DNA of 64,000 bases from Bythopirellula polymerisocia (GCF_007860015.1 NZ_SJPS01000002.1:898-64897); one strand, 5' to 3'; numbered from the stretch's first letter, positions 41,310 through 50,570 are shown. Notes: generated from the letters alone by a model not told the origin. Program-made: numbers and translations.

Positions 41310-42197
41310 TTATCTGACGAGCAAAAACACTACCGCGATTATCGCAACTGCACTCCCCCAAAGCAACTGCTGACTGTAATATCCTCGCGTCCAGGTGTCG
41401 ATTCGCAACAGGCCATAAGCAGCCGCCAGTCCAATAAAGGCAAAGCCAGCATATTTGCCAAAACTCTCCAATCGGCGTGTCTGCTCGTAATTGAGCCATG
41501 CCTGACGAAGTTGATTGTCGATACTGCTATTGAATTCCAACAAAACATGCACTTGTTCCATCTCTCCAACGGAAGAATCGACCGTTTCCATGAAATCGTC
41601 AGAGCATATTTCGCGCAAGATGTAATCTGGGCCAATTCCCAGTGGCAGTGGACTCGCCACCTGAACTGGATATCCAGCGTCGCCGGCCACAAGTTGTTCA
41701 ATCCGGCGACAGACGGCGTGAGGAAGTTGCTCAGCTTCCAACTGCCGGCGGCATTCTTCTTCGGTGAAGAACGGATCTGAGGCAACGCTCACCCGATATA
41801 CATTGCCGATCGCCTTCGGAGGAGTGGTCACCCATTGCGGGAGGGAACTGCTCTCCACTTTCTTGCGGTTCTCACCCTCAGGAATGTCTTCCGAAAGATT
41901 GATCTGCGATTTCGTAAGTTTATCCCACAGCACATCGAGTGAGGGATCGTGGGAGCCGCCATCGGCACGTGACATTACTGTCTCGTATTGCCCGATGATC
42001 TCTAGGGGCACGTGTGTAGCCTGCCTGGTGTATCCAACGAATAGGAATCCCAGCAGCAACAAAATGCCCACAAGGCTAAACATCAAAGCAAAGGCATGCT
42101 GTTTTCGTCTGAATAACATCAATAACACTAGCATTGGCAGACCTACCAAGACAATGATTCCCAAGATGGAAATACTCATACCAACCATTGCCACCAT
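41310..42197 (-). CDS. Membrane protein of unknown function in the kinase operon
   Basis: 295 residues. Two N-terminal helices (ILGIIVLVGLPMLVLLMLF and ALMFSLVGILLLLGFLFVGY) are followed by a long soluble part (about residues 60-250) with EEECRRQLEAEQLPHAVCRRIEQLV and two more helices at the C-terminus (GFAFIGLAAAYGLLRI and LLWGSAVAIIAVVFLLV). Only two bases separate it from the kinase stop. No family is recognised, but the extracytoplasmic domain would make a good sensor. Confidence 0.55.
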   Translation of the reverse strand: MVAMVGMSISILGIIVLVGLPMLVLLMLFRRKQHAFALMFSLVGILLLLGFLFVGYTRQATHVPLEIIGQYETVMSRADGGSHDPSLDVLWDKLTKSQINLSEDIPEGENRKKVESSSLPQWVTTPPKAIGNVYRVSVASDPFFTEEECRRQLEAEQLPHAVCRRIEQLVAGDAGYPVQVASPLPLGIGPDYILREICSDDFMETVDSSVGEMEQVHVLLEFNSSIDNQLRQAWLNYEQTRRLESFGKYAGFAFIGLAAAYGLLRIDTWTRGYYSQQLLWGSAVAIIAVVFLLVR

Positions 42198-42199
42198 CG

Positions 42200-44131
42200 T
42201 TACGCTCCTTGCTCAGCAATCGCCCGGCGCCGGCTCGGTGAGAGCCAGGGGCTGGCGAATTGCAAGGTGAACGAGGTGATGGCCGCGACCAGCATCCCCA
42301 AGGGTTGCGGGAACCACCAAACGAAGTGCAGCAGCCATGCCAGGAAACCGCACCAGATAATCGACCACACGCTTACACGGACAGAGCGGGTTGATTCTGC
42401 TTGCTCCCACCACGCCACGAGCACAAACAAGAAGGCAAAATAGGCAGCGTAGATTTGAAGTGGCAAATGGCCAGTTGCACCGTCTTTGATTCCCAAGGTT
42501 CCACTCAGCAGGCTATCCCCGGCGTTGATCCCCATGCTGTTCCATGTTCCTTGGGAAAGCATCAGCCAATCGGCGATCGCCCAGGCCATGACGCCGACAG
42601 CGGCACCCGCGAGCAACTGGATAAATCGATGGGGAGCCTGGTCTTCAAGCTTACCCTCGCTGATTTTTGTGGGAACCATGATTGCCCAGCAGCCGAGCGA
42701 CGAGACCGCTGTCATCCAAGCGAACAGGCCCAAACTAAAGGGGGAGGCCATGATCAAACAAACGACCAATGAGGCAACAGCCGAAACGATTGAGGCAAAA
42801 AACATACCTCCCACCAACTCTGCCAGTCGATCGTGAAGAGACTTGGCGGCTGCATGTTTTCGAAGTTGACGTTGCCAACTCTGGCGGCGTTGCCGTGGTG
42901 TAACCTTCTTGGAAGGAGTAGCAACTTCCGAATTGTAACGGGGGGACCGCTGCGGCGCTAACGAATTAGGTAGGCTCCCTGCTGTAGCCTTGTTAGGCTG
43001 GACGACGATCGTCCTGATAACTCGATAAACAAAGTAGGTGATCCCCAAGAAAATCCCGATCGGTACCCATTCAGTGGAGGTGGCCAGCAAGCCAATTGCC
43101 AGCACAACCAGTATGGCCGATTTAAACAAGGGGTGCATTGGACTACGATTAAAACGCGCACGAGCCTCCTGCCATTCTTTCGTAATCGCTGCTAAGACTG
43201 GCTCTTCATGAGGAGGACTTGCGTCTGGTTCAGACTGGCCAACCTGCGCCGTTGGGGCAATGTAGGGTTCGCCGTTTGTGCCACCCAGACTACTGCTAGA
43301 GTTGGGCATCGAATGCAACATCTCGGCGACACTGCGTAGCCGTGATTCGGGATCCTTGTTCATGGCTCCCTGGACGACGCTTCGATACGGCTCGGCAAGG
43401 GCTCCCAGGTCAGGCTCAGCTGTGAGATGCTTCATCAGCACCTCGCCGACACTCTCTCCTTCGAACGGAACATGTCCCGTGAGCATTTCGTAGAGAATGA
43501 TCCCCAGGGCGTAGGTATCGATCTCGCGTCCGTAGCGACCGTTGGCAATTTCGGGAGCCATGTAATGGACTGTGCCGACACTCTCGGTCTGGCCACTACG
43601 ACGGCTGCAGGAAATAAATTTTGACAGGCCGTAGTCGCCGATCTTGACGGTATCTTCGTCCAGAAAAATGTTTGCCGGCTTCAAATCGCGGTGGACGATC
43701 CCATGGTCGTGCAGGTAGGCCACTCCGGCAGCGATCCCTGAGAACCACGCGATCGCCAGGTCGGCTGGCATTCCATTCGGGTGGCGGTCGATAGCATTTT
43801 CGAGCGACTCGCCAGAGACATATTCCATGACCACCCAGCGATCGTCATTCTCATCCGAGCGGATGTCGTAGACGGCGACCAGATTGGCGTGTTTAAGATT
43901 CAGGCAGTGCGTGACGCCGCGAAGTTCAACGTCGAGATTGCGACGAATCAACTTGAGGGCTACTTCTTTGCCTGCATCGCTTACAGCATAGTACACTTCG
44001 CCAAAACCACCTCGGCCGACTCCACGCTTGATCGTGTACCCATCCAAGGGCCGCGAACCACTCGGGTAAGTGAAGCGCGGACCAGCCTTGGGCCGATCAT
44101 CGGATTCAGGTTCTGGATAAAGTGCAGTCAT
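42200..44131 (-). CDS. Serine/threonine protein kinase with a large membrane region
   Basis: 643 residues from ATG 44131 (a GTG at 44158 with GAGAAAG is an alternative). The kinase domain covers about residues 25-280: GRGGFGEVYYA (P-loop), VALKLIRR (Lys), HRDLKPANIFLD, KIGDYGLSK (DYG replaces DFG) and MAPEIANG. After a Pro/Ser-rich linker the chain has at least six hydrophobic helices from about residue 335 on, for example FASIVSAVASLVVCLIMASPF. The protein would thus sit in the membrane with its kinase part inside. Cotranscribed with the FHA protein (75 bases upstream) and membrane protein. Confidence 0.85.
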   Translation of the reverse strand: MTALYPEPESDDRPKAGPRFTYPSGSRPLDGYTIKRGVGRGGFGEVYYAVSDAGKEVALKLIRRNLDVELRGVTHCLNLKHANLVAVYDIRSDENDDRWVVMEYVSGESLENAIDRHPNGMPADLAIAWFSGIAAGVAYLHDHGIVHRDLKPANIFLDEDTVKIGDYGLSKFISCSRRSGQTESVGTVHYMAPEIANGRYGREIDTYALGIILYEMLTGHVPFEGESVGEVLMKHLTAEPDLGALAEPYRSVVQGAMNKDPESRLRSVAEMLHSMPNSSSSLGGTNGEPYIAPTAQVGQSEPDASPPHEEPVLAAITKEWQEARARFNRSPMHPLFKSAILVVLAIGLLATSTEWVPIGIFLGITYFVYRVIRTIVVQPNKATAGSLPNSLAPQRSPRYNSEVATPSKKVTPRQRRQSWQRQLRKHAAAKSLHDRLAELVGGMFFASIVSAVASLVVCLIMASPFSLGLFAWMTAVSSLGCWAIMVPTKISEGKLEDQAPHRFIQLLAGAAVGVMAWAIADWLMLSQGTWNSMGINAGDSLLSGTLGIKDGATGHLPLQIYAAYFAFLFVLVAWWEQAESTRSVRVSVWSIIWCGFLAWLLHFVWWFPQPLGMLVAAITSFTLQFASPWLSPSRRRAIAEQGA

Positions 44132-44206
44132 GGCTGGTTTGGTGGCTAGTGCGGACACTTGCTTGTTCTTTCTCTATTTAATTCTAACTTGATTCGGGTC
44201 GGACAC

Positions 44207-45631
44207 TCAAATCTCCTCAAAGCTGAGGGCGAAGTTTTCCCCGCTAATTCGGCAATCTGCGGTAATTATGCCGCTGGTCGTGCCAGGATGGTCGTTGAAT
44301 TCTACTAATTCCTTGGCACGAAACTGTATGTCGTCGCCCCGACGGAAGAGCACAATATCGCTTTTCCAATTGGGGCACCGGATGTGGCTATGTGACCCGG
44401 GTCCCAGCACGCAGCTTTCGCTCATCAGCACGATGGCGTCGACCGCTGGTTCGGTCTTGTGCTTTGATTCCACGAGCAGGACTGCGGTTGCACTGAGAGT
44501 ATGAGGCTTTGTGAAGCGAAGCCGAAGTGAATCTCCCAACTCGACGAGTGCCTGGTTGCGGAGGACAATCGGACCAGTGATGGTCTGGCCATCCACCTTG
44601 GTCGTGTGGATCGGAGTGAGCACGTAGTTCTCTCGTTCACGGCGGATCGAAGCATGGCGCCGAGAGAGATCAGCCCGCACAGGAATATCGACACCACCCT
44701 CAGGTGTCGGCTGGCCGATGAACACCTCGTCATTAAGGCAAATCATGTAACCGCCGATCTCGTCGATCCAGGCAATCAGCCGCTTTCCAGGTTGGTGGTC
44801 GGTGGTCATGGTATCTAAAGTTGCGGAATTGCGCCAGGCGAGAGTACTCTTAGCGAGTGGAGATCGAACCTTCCCACCGGCTAAGCGGAAATGAGGTTGC
44901 ACATGCTTGGCGGTGGCCTTCAAACCGACTGCCTCCCAGGCGCGCCGCCTGGCCGCCAGAGCAGGAGCGTGTTCTGGTGCCAATTCTAACACGGCCTCCG
45001 CCTTGGTGAGAACTTCGGTCCAATTCTGCCGCTGGATCGCATCATGCAAGGCTTTGATTAGGGGAGGACACTTCGCAGCGTCAACTGCTAACTCTGCCTG
45101 ACGAGATGAGATTTGTTCAGCGAGTTGGACGTTGCCTGCGGGCAGCAGTCGCTCAACTCGGTCTAACTCTGCTCGCGCCTGAGTGAAATCACCTGAGTAA
45201 GCCAAGGCTTTGGCTTTGGTTATTAGACGCACTATAGTTTTCCAGAGCCGACGCTCGTCGCCACCCAATCGATGTTGCTGTAGTTTAACGATTTGCCTTT
45301 CGGCCATGGCTGTTTCTCCGCATTCCAGCAATCGTCGCGTATTGGCAATCCCTCGCCGAGCTTGTTCCTGACGGAATTCGTCGACTAATTGCTCACATCC
45401 TCCGAGCCGTTCGACCTGTCGGATATCATGCCAACCAGCGACGCTGTCGCCAGTGGCAATCTTCTCCGAAGCACGGTCCACCAACCGAGTGGCCACCTCT
45501 TGAGAGAGCCGCTTGGCGGGAAGAAACCCGCGCAAGGTTTCTCGACTCAACAGGGCCGATGCCTCTTCGCACCGCCCTTCGTCGAAGGCCACTTGAGCCG
45601 CTCGCATTTTTAGTCGCCAGCTTGGAAACAT
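44207..45631 (-). CDS. FHA-domain protein with an N-terminal TPR-like helical region
   Basis: 474 residues. The first 260 are helical, with Ala-rich repeats such as ALAYSGDFTQARAELDRVERLLP, a TPR-like pattern. From about residue 290 a beta-rich domain starts with EVFIGQPTPEGGVDIPV and ADLSRRHASIRRERENYVLTPI, the FHA core with Arg/Ser/His at the phosphopeptide-binding loops. A second beta domain with VLGPGSHSHIRC follows and may be another FHA-like fold. FHA domains bind phosphothreonine, so this protein is a likely partner or substrate of the kinase encoded downstream. Confidence 0.8.
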   Translation of the reverse strand: MFPSWRLKMRAAQVAFDEGRCEEASALLSRETLRGFLPAKRLSQEVATRLVDRASEKIATGDSVAGWHDIRQVERLGGCEQLVDEFRQEQARRGIANTRRLLECGETAMAERQIVKLQQHRLGGDERRLWKTIVRLITKAKALAYSGDFTQARAELDRVERLLPAGNVQLAEQISSRQAELAVDAAKCPPLIKALHDAIQRQNWTEVLTKAEAVLELAPEHAPALAARRRAWEAVGLKATAKHVQPHFRLAGGKVRSPLAKSTLAWRNSATLDTMTTDHQPGKRLIAWIDEIGGYMICLNDEVFIGQPTPEGGVDIPVRADLSRRHASIRRERENYVLTPIHTTKVDGQTITGPIVLRNQALVELGDSLRLRFTKPHTLSATAVLLVESKHKTEPAVDAIVLMSESCVLGPGSHSHIRCPNWKSDIVLFRRGDDIQFRAKELVEFNDHPGTTSGIITADCRISGENFALSFEEI

Positions 45632-45708
45632 TCTTAAGGTCCATTGAATCCCCCTCCCCAGCCAACTTGCAATTATGTTGGCGGGGAGGGGCTAGGGAGG
45701 GGAGACTT

Positions 45709-46521
45709 CTACTTCTGCTCAAAGTTTACCACGGCCACGTCCGAATCGGCTGCCTTGTTGAGTTGAAAATACTCGGCAACCTGATCGGTGATATTTTCCG
45801 CGACTGGCTCGTCGAGCGGGATTTCATCTGCGAAATTTGTATCCGCATTCGCGAGCTTCGCAGCCACGTCCAGCCGGGTTCGAATATCGACGATCAGTTC
45901 CTTGGCACGAGCCAACTGGCTGTCGTCGAGCTTCATGTCGCTGGATGCCTGAGCCACTTCGACAAGCTTAAGCTTCGCTTCGAGATTCTCTACTTCCACC
46001 TGAAGCTGACGCTGAGAACTCATCATAGCGGCCAACTTCTCGCGGGCTGCTTCGAGATTCCGTTGCCGGGCGTTTCTCATGTCGGTGAGGCTTCCCAATG
46101 TGGCATCTGAAGTCTTGTAGCGGATAAACCTCCGCGAGAGGTCCTGCTTCACATCCTCAGTGGAATAGCTGTTTCCTGCATACCGAAAAACGTTTTTTCC
46201 CGTATTCAAATCAGACTGCAATCGCATGATCTCCGACTTCTCTTTGCCAGCTTTGGCCTCGGCCGAATCAATGCGCTTATCGAGCGACTCGACCTCGACT
46301 TCTTCCTTGGCGATCACATGCATGGAGCGACGAACCTCTGGCTCCAGATCGCGAACCATCTTCCGTGCGCGATCAATCTGGAATTCCAGGGGTACACTCT
46401 CCTCGACTGTCTGACTCGCTCGCTCGTAGGAGGTAGTGAGGTAGCTCATAGCCCCTCTGCCCAACAGCAGGCCCCCCAGCAGTCCCACAACTAACACACT
46501 TAGCACTAATTTCTTGATCAT
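45709..46521 (-). CDS. Membrane-anchored coiled-coil protein of unknown function
   Basis: 270 residues from ATG 46521, set by GGAGG 10 bases before it. A hydrophobic N-terminus (MIKKLVLSVLVVGLLGGLLLG) is either a signal anchor or a signal peptide. The rest is almost entirely helical with strong heptad patterns, for example EVEVESLDKRIDSAEAKAGKEKSEIMRLQSDL and AREKLAAMMSSQRQLQVEVENLEAKL, indicating coiled coils. It is the first gene of the kinase/FHA/sigma block. I do not recognise a family beyond this planctomycete-type layout. Confidence 0.65.
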   Translation of the reverse strand: MIKKLVLSVLVVGLLGGLLLGRGAMSYLTTSYERASQTVEESVPLEFQIDRARKMVRDLEPEVRRSMHVIAKEEVEVESLDKRIDSAEAKAGKEKSEIMRLQSDLNTGKNVFRYAGNSYSTEDVKQDLSRRFIRYKTSDATLGSLTDMRNARQRNLEAAREKLAAMMSSQRQLQVEVENLEAKLKLVEVAQASSDMKLDDSQLARAKELIVDIRTRLDVAAKLANADTNFADEIPLDEPVAENITDQVAEYFQLNKAADSDVAVVNFEQK

Positions 46522-46813
46522 TTCTAATATCCTCCAAATAAGGTTCCGCGAGGCCAAAAATCCGGTAATGGAAGCCCCTCTATCGATCACTAGTAGGAAT
46601 TTCGCCTCCCAGCTAGCGATCTTGGAATAATTCCAGAAAATTATTCATGCTGCAAAATTGAGCCTCTGCGGTGCCACTATCACTGGGCCGGACCGCTGTT
46701 GACGAGCGGGGCGAAAACCAGTCTTCTGGCGGTTCTAGCGGAGTTGCGTACAATACATGCGTAGCCTCCCGCCCTATTTCCTCCACATCCCGCCATTCAC
46801 TGAGTAAAGCCCT

Positions 46814-47575
46814 ATGACTCGATATTCTCTCTACAAGAAATTCGTATGCTCAGCATTTTACTTGCTGTTCGGAGCCCTAATCCTGTGCGGGCTGCAGGGG
46901 TGCTCGAAGTCAACTGCCGATCCGGCCCTCCTGGCCAAGTATCGCGAGCAGTTCACCCTCACCTCGGAACCTGCCGAAGTGCAGACCGTCTTCGAGGTCC
47001 GCGAGACTCTCCTGGGAGTGAGTGACGCCGACCATGAAGATCATGATCACGACCACGGCGAGGAAACCGGGCACGATCATGACGAGCATGCCGACCAAGA
47101 TGAGCACGATGAGCACGAACATGGCGATGCAGCCGAGCATTCAAGTGAAGAACATGAACATGAGCACCAAGTAACGGAAGTCGTGCAGACGACTGAGCCG
47201 AAGAATATTGCCATGGTTGGGCAGATAGGCGGTTTAGCCAATCCTTGGGAAGAAACCCAGCCTGAATTCCCGTTTGCTAAGAGCCAGGCAGTTTTCTTTC
47301 TAGCCGATCCTCAAGCAATCGCCGAACACGAGGCTGAGGGCCACACCCACGCCCCTGGCGAGGAATGTGCGTTCTGTGCGGCCCACGCCGAAGAAAACTC
47401 TGAACTCCTAGCGGTAGTACGACTGGTCGACGAGAAAGGCCAGGTACTGCCCTTCGATGCCAGAGAGTTGCTCAATCTTAACGTGAAAGATATGGTAGTC
47501 GTCCAGGGCGAAGCCCAAGTCCTTGAAGGTGGCATGATGATCGTAAAAGCCACGGGCATTTTCGTCCGCAAGTAA
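46814..47575 (+). CDS. His-rich periplasmic lipoprotein
   Basis: 253 residues. A lipobox is seen in LILCGLQGC, with Cys at about residue 30 as the lipidation site. Between about residues 70 and 120 lies a His/Asp/Glu-rich stretch (DHEDHDHDHGEETGHDHDEH), typical of divalent-metal chaperones. The second half carries FAKSQAVFFLADP, HTHAPGEECAFCAAHAEE with a CxxC pair, and the ending VVQGEAQVLEGGMMIVKATGIFVRK, which looks like an OB-type beta strand set. It precedes the HMA-type protein by 34 bases, so the pair probably handles copper or zinc outside the inner membrane. Confidence 0.7.
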   Translation: MTRYSLYKKFVCSAFYLLFGALILCGLQGCSKSTADPALLAKYREQFTLTSEPAEVQTVFEVRETLLGVSDADHEDHDHDHGEETGHDHDEHADQDEHDEHEHGDAAEHSSEEHEHEHQVTEVVQTTEPKNIAMVGQIGGLANPWEETQPEFPFAKSQAVFFLADPQAIAEHEAEGHTHAPGEECAFCAAHAEENSELLAVVRLVDEKGQVLPFDARELLNLNVKDMVVVQGEAQVLEGGMMIVKATGIFVRK

Positions 47576-47609
47576 TTCCCGTCAGTTCAATCACTCAGAA
47601 AGGATTTCG

Positions 47610-48059
47610 ATGATGAAATCAGTTTCCCGTATTGCAATTTTGTTCTTGGCCATTCTGATTAACTGTGCAGCAACCGTACAAGCTGCCGACGAGGCACCTC
47701 TCTCGGAATCAAAGGACATTCCTGCCGTGAAAAAAGCCCTTAAGATGGCACCCGCTGAGACGGCCATCTTTGTCGGTGATATGCACTGCGGTAACTGCGC
47801 GAAGAAGGTTGCCCGCAAGCTATACGCAGTGAAAGGGGTCACCAAGGTCCGCACCGATCTTAAGATCGACGTCGCCATTGTCACCCCGCAGCAAAACCAG
47901 CAACTCGACGCCAAGGCACTGTGGGCTGCTGCCGAAAAATCGGGGATCCTGCCCATAAAGCTGATTGGCCCAGCAGGGGTTATCGAGGCCGATGAAGAAG
48001 CCAAAAAAGAGGCCTCCAAGCCTCATGATCACGCGGCCGAACAGACCAAAACTAGCTAG
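47610..48059 (+). CDS. Secreted heavy-metal-associated (HMA) domain protein
   Basis: 149 residues with a signal peptide (SRIAILFLAILINCAATVQA). The HMA fold follows: AIFVGDMHCGNCAKKVARKLYAVKGVTKVRTDLKIDVAIV, in which MHCGNC is the CxxC metal-binding motif in the classic GMxCxxC context. The C-terminal tail is Lys/Glu-rich and ends PHDHAAEQTKTS with His that may help metal binding. GAAAGGATTT precedes the ATG at good distance. It is the second gene of the unit with the His-rich lipoprotein and is followed by a palindrome at 48090-48119. Confidence 0.8.
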   Translation: MMKSVSRIAILFLAILINCAATVQAADEAPLSESKDIPAVKKALKMAPAETAIFVGDMHCGNCAKKVARKLYAVKGVTKVRTDLKIDVAIVTPQQNQQLDAKALWAAAEKSGILPIKLIGPAGVIEADEEAKKEASKPHDHAAEQTKTS

Positions 48060-48089
48060 AAGGATTCAGAACGCATCACACTAAACGTC

Positions 48090-48119
48090 AACGCCCAGGG
48101 ATTGTAATCCCTGGGCGTT
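48090..48119. repeat. Dispersed 30-base palindrome, copy 2
   Basis: AACGCCCAGGGATT and AATCCCTGGGCGTT pair perfectly over 14 bp around GT. It is the same element as at 20820-20849. It lies between convergent genes, so it may act as a bidirectional terminator as well as a dispersed repeat. Confidence 0.75.
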
Positions 48120-48142
48120 TATCGTGTAAAGTCATTGACTTA

Positions 48143-49132
48143 TCAAGCAGGCTGGCCGGCGTACTTCTCTTGGTACTCGCCGTAGATCCAGTCGTAAGTC
48201 TTCTTCATCCCGTCGCGGAGACGAATGCCGGGGGCCCATCCGAGGTACTCTTGGATCTTAGTGTTATCACTATTGCGGCCATTGACACCCTTCGGGGCAG
48301 TGAGGTTATGCGTGTGCTTGACCTTTACACCCGCAATCTCTTCGACCATGTCATACAAACCCTCGATCGTCGTGAGTTCGTCAGAACCCAGATTGATCGG
48401 CTCAAGGATATTGCTATCGGTAATGGCTAGAATACCCTTCACACAGTCATCGATGTACATGAAGCTGCGGGTCTGTTTGCCATCACCCCAAATCTCGACT
48501 TCCGTGGCACCCGTTTCCTTAGCATGGATGATCTTGCGGCATGTCGCAGCGGGGGCTTTTTCGCGGCCACCTTCCCAAGTGCCGAAGGGGCCATAGACGT
48601 TATGAAAACGAGCCACGCGGGTATAAAGCCCATAATCCTCACGGAAGTGGCGGCACATGCGCTCGGAGAATAGCTTCTCCCACCCGTAGCCGTCTTCGGG
48701 CATTGCAGGATAAGCGTCTTCTTCCTTGAGCGGCACGACGTCCTCCGACTTTTGTTTGTCGGCATTATAGACACAAGCGCTACTGGCATAGAAATAACGC
48801 TCGGCTTTGGCTTCTTTGGCAGCTTGCAAGAGGTGCGTGTTGATCAGCACCGACAACATGCAAAGCGCCTTGTTATTTTCAATGAAACCCATACCACCCA
48901 TGTCGGCAGCCAGGTTATAGATGTCCCCCACGTCCTTGCAGGCCGCATGACAGTTGTCGCTGCCCTTGAGGTCGGCAACAACATTTTCTGCTTCATCGGA
49001 CACCTGATACCACTCCTCCATAGGCTTGATATCCACGCTGCGCACTTGATGACCATCCTTCAGCAACCGTGCGACCAAATGCCCACCGATGAATCCACCG
49101 CCACCGGCAACGAGAACTGGTTTCTTACTCAT
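48143..49132 (-). CDS. GDP-mannose 3,5-epimerase-like NAD-dependent epimerase
   Basis: 329 residues. The extended SDR fold begins KPVLVAGGGGFIGGHL. The NLAADMGGMGFI segment, YASSACVYN (with the active-site Cys) and YGWEKLFSERMC (Tyr/Lys) match the plant-type GDP-mannose 3,5-epimerase. The same holds for RFHNVYGPFGTWEGGREKAPAA, RSFMYIDDCVKGIL and NGRNSDNTKIQEYLGWAP. The family converts GDP-mannose to GDP-galactose and GDP-gulose. In this locus it would supply an activated hexose for the polysaccharide. Length is close to the family size. It is the last gene of the minus-strand cluster. Confidence 0.85.
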   Translation of the reverse strand: MSKKPVLVAGGGGFIGGHLVARLLKDGHQVRSVDIKPMEEWYQVSDEAENVVADLKGSDNCHAACKDVGDIYNLAADMGGMGFIENNKALCMLSVLINTHLLQAAKEAKAERYFYASSACVYNADKQKSEDVVPLKEEDAYPAMPEDGYGWEKLFSERMCRHFREDYGLYTRVARFHNVYGPFGTWEGGREKAPAATCRKIIHAKETGATEVEIWGDGKQTRSFMYIDDCVKGILAITDSNILEPINLGSDELTTIEGLYDMVEEIAGVKVKHTHNLTAPKGVNGRNSDNTKIQEYLGWAPGIRLRDGMKKTYDWIYGEYQEKYAGQPA

Positions 49133-49327
49133 GAATTTTATTCCTAATCTGCATCAAACAATGTCCCCACTCCACTGATCCTAAATTGGGCGAGAGGGAA
49201 AACCCTCATTATAAGCAGTATTTTTCACTGAGTTAACGGCCACGACGAGAGAATGAAAAGATTTTGGGCGAAATTCGGCTGATTGCGTGTATGGCCCCGG
49301 TAAATCGGGATCGGGTTAGGCCAGTTC

Positions 49328-50533
49328 TTACCGATTGTGCGGTACTGCGGCCTGCAATATCTCTTCAAATCGCGTTGTAATCTGTTCAATGTCAAAGTGC
49401 TCGGCTGCATAATTACGCGCTGCCACACCACACGATTCTCTTAATTCGGGAGACTGGATGAGTTCGCTCGCTGCAGAGCAAAATCCCGATAAATCATCCG
49501 AAGCAACGACCCGCCCAGCCCCTTCTTTGACAATTGTTTTGGCTGCTAAGTTGTTCAATGGCATAGCTGCCAGTACAGGTCGGCTCGCACAAAAATAGCT
49601 AAGTATCTTGGAAGGAACACTGAACACCCCAGCATCTTCTTCCAAGACGGCGATCAGCACATCAGCGCTTCCTAAAACGTCGGCCATGACTTCAAAAGGC
49701 TGGAAACCCGCAAATCGTAACGACCGGACCCCCTGCTCTTTTGACTCCTTCTTTAGCCAATCGACTCCGATTCCCTCGGACACTACCATCACTTCACCAG
49801 AATCCTTTTCGTCGAGCATCTTGGCTAGGGCAAGCAACAAGTTGGGATTGTGCTTCATCGCCATCGTGCCGGTATAAACAAAGCGAGGACCATCGGACAT
49901 CCCTTGTGCCTGAGACCATGAATTGTCACGCGGTCGTAGCGGTAGGTCATCTATGGCAGCCCAATTATGCACCACATGAATTCGACTCTTTTCGAGGCCC
50001 CAGCTTTCGAAGATCGGTATAAAATCCTCGGTAATAACCACGAGAGCATCACTATTGCGTGCTGAGGCTTTATCTAATCCAATAAAGTACCTTCCTATCA
50101 AAGGTCCAACTAGTGGAACGCGTCGCTTGAGGAGTTTATAAGCCGCCAGACCGTAAATGTCTTGGACCCAGAAAACGTGACCAATACGGTTTCTCTGGCA
50201 GTATTTGACTAGTCGCCGCTGAGGGATAGAGGGTGTATTGCCTGAGATCACCACATCAGGAGCAAATCTCTGGCATACGCTTTCGAGTAAAGTCCCGTAT
50301 TCCCTTTCCATCTGCAGGCGACGACGGTAACCAGTCTTAGGAATCATTTCACCCAGGTCGATACCTTCCGATTGAAATGCCTCGGGGTCGCTCCTCTGGC
50401 GACTCAGAGCCCCTTGAGGCGTATGAATTGACGCGCAGTAGACGTGCAGAACATGATGTCCCCGCGCAGCGAGTTTGCGGCTCATCTGAACCTGAAAGGG
50501 ATGTCCGGCGTAATCGTGTATCAAGAATCGCAT
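49328..50533 (-). CDS. GT4-family glycosyltransferase (WbuB-like)
   Basis: 401 residues. The N-terminal half resembles the GT-B acceptor domain: MRFLIHDYAGHPFQVQMSRKLAARGHHVLHVYCAS. The C-terminal half shows GPRFVYTGTMAMKHNPNLLLALAKM and SVPSKILSYFCASRPVLAAMP, the NDP-sugar binding pattern of GT4 enzymes, with an acidic loop (LEEDAGVFSVPSK) matching the E-x7-E region. It adds one sugar of the repeat unit from the cytoplasm. Donor and linkage are not known. 37 bases separate it from the upstream sulfotransferase. Confidence 0.85.
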   Translation of the reverse strand: MRFLIHDYAGHPFQVQMSRKLAARGHHVLHVYCASIHTPQGALSRQRSDPEAFQSEGIDLGEMIPKTGYRRRLQMEREYGTLLESVCQRFAPDVVISGNTPSIPQRRLVKYCQRNRIGHVFWVQDIYGLAAYKLLKRRVPLVGPLIGRYFIGLDKASARNSDALVVITEDFIPIFESWGLEKSRIHVVHNWAAIDDLPLRPRDNSWSQAQGMSDGPRFVYTGTMAMKHNPNLLLALAKMLDEKDSGEVMVVSEGIGVDWLKKESKEQGVRSLRFAGFQPFEVMADVLGSADVLIAVLEEDAGVFSVPSKILSYFCASRPVLAAMPLNNLAAKTIVKEGAGRVVASDDLSGFCSAASELIQSPELRESCGVAARNYAAEHFDIEQITTRFEEILQAAVPHNR

Positions 50534-50570
50534 AAAACAAGTCTCTAGGAATTCGGCCCAGTTTTGCAGC

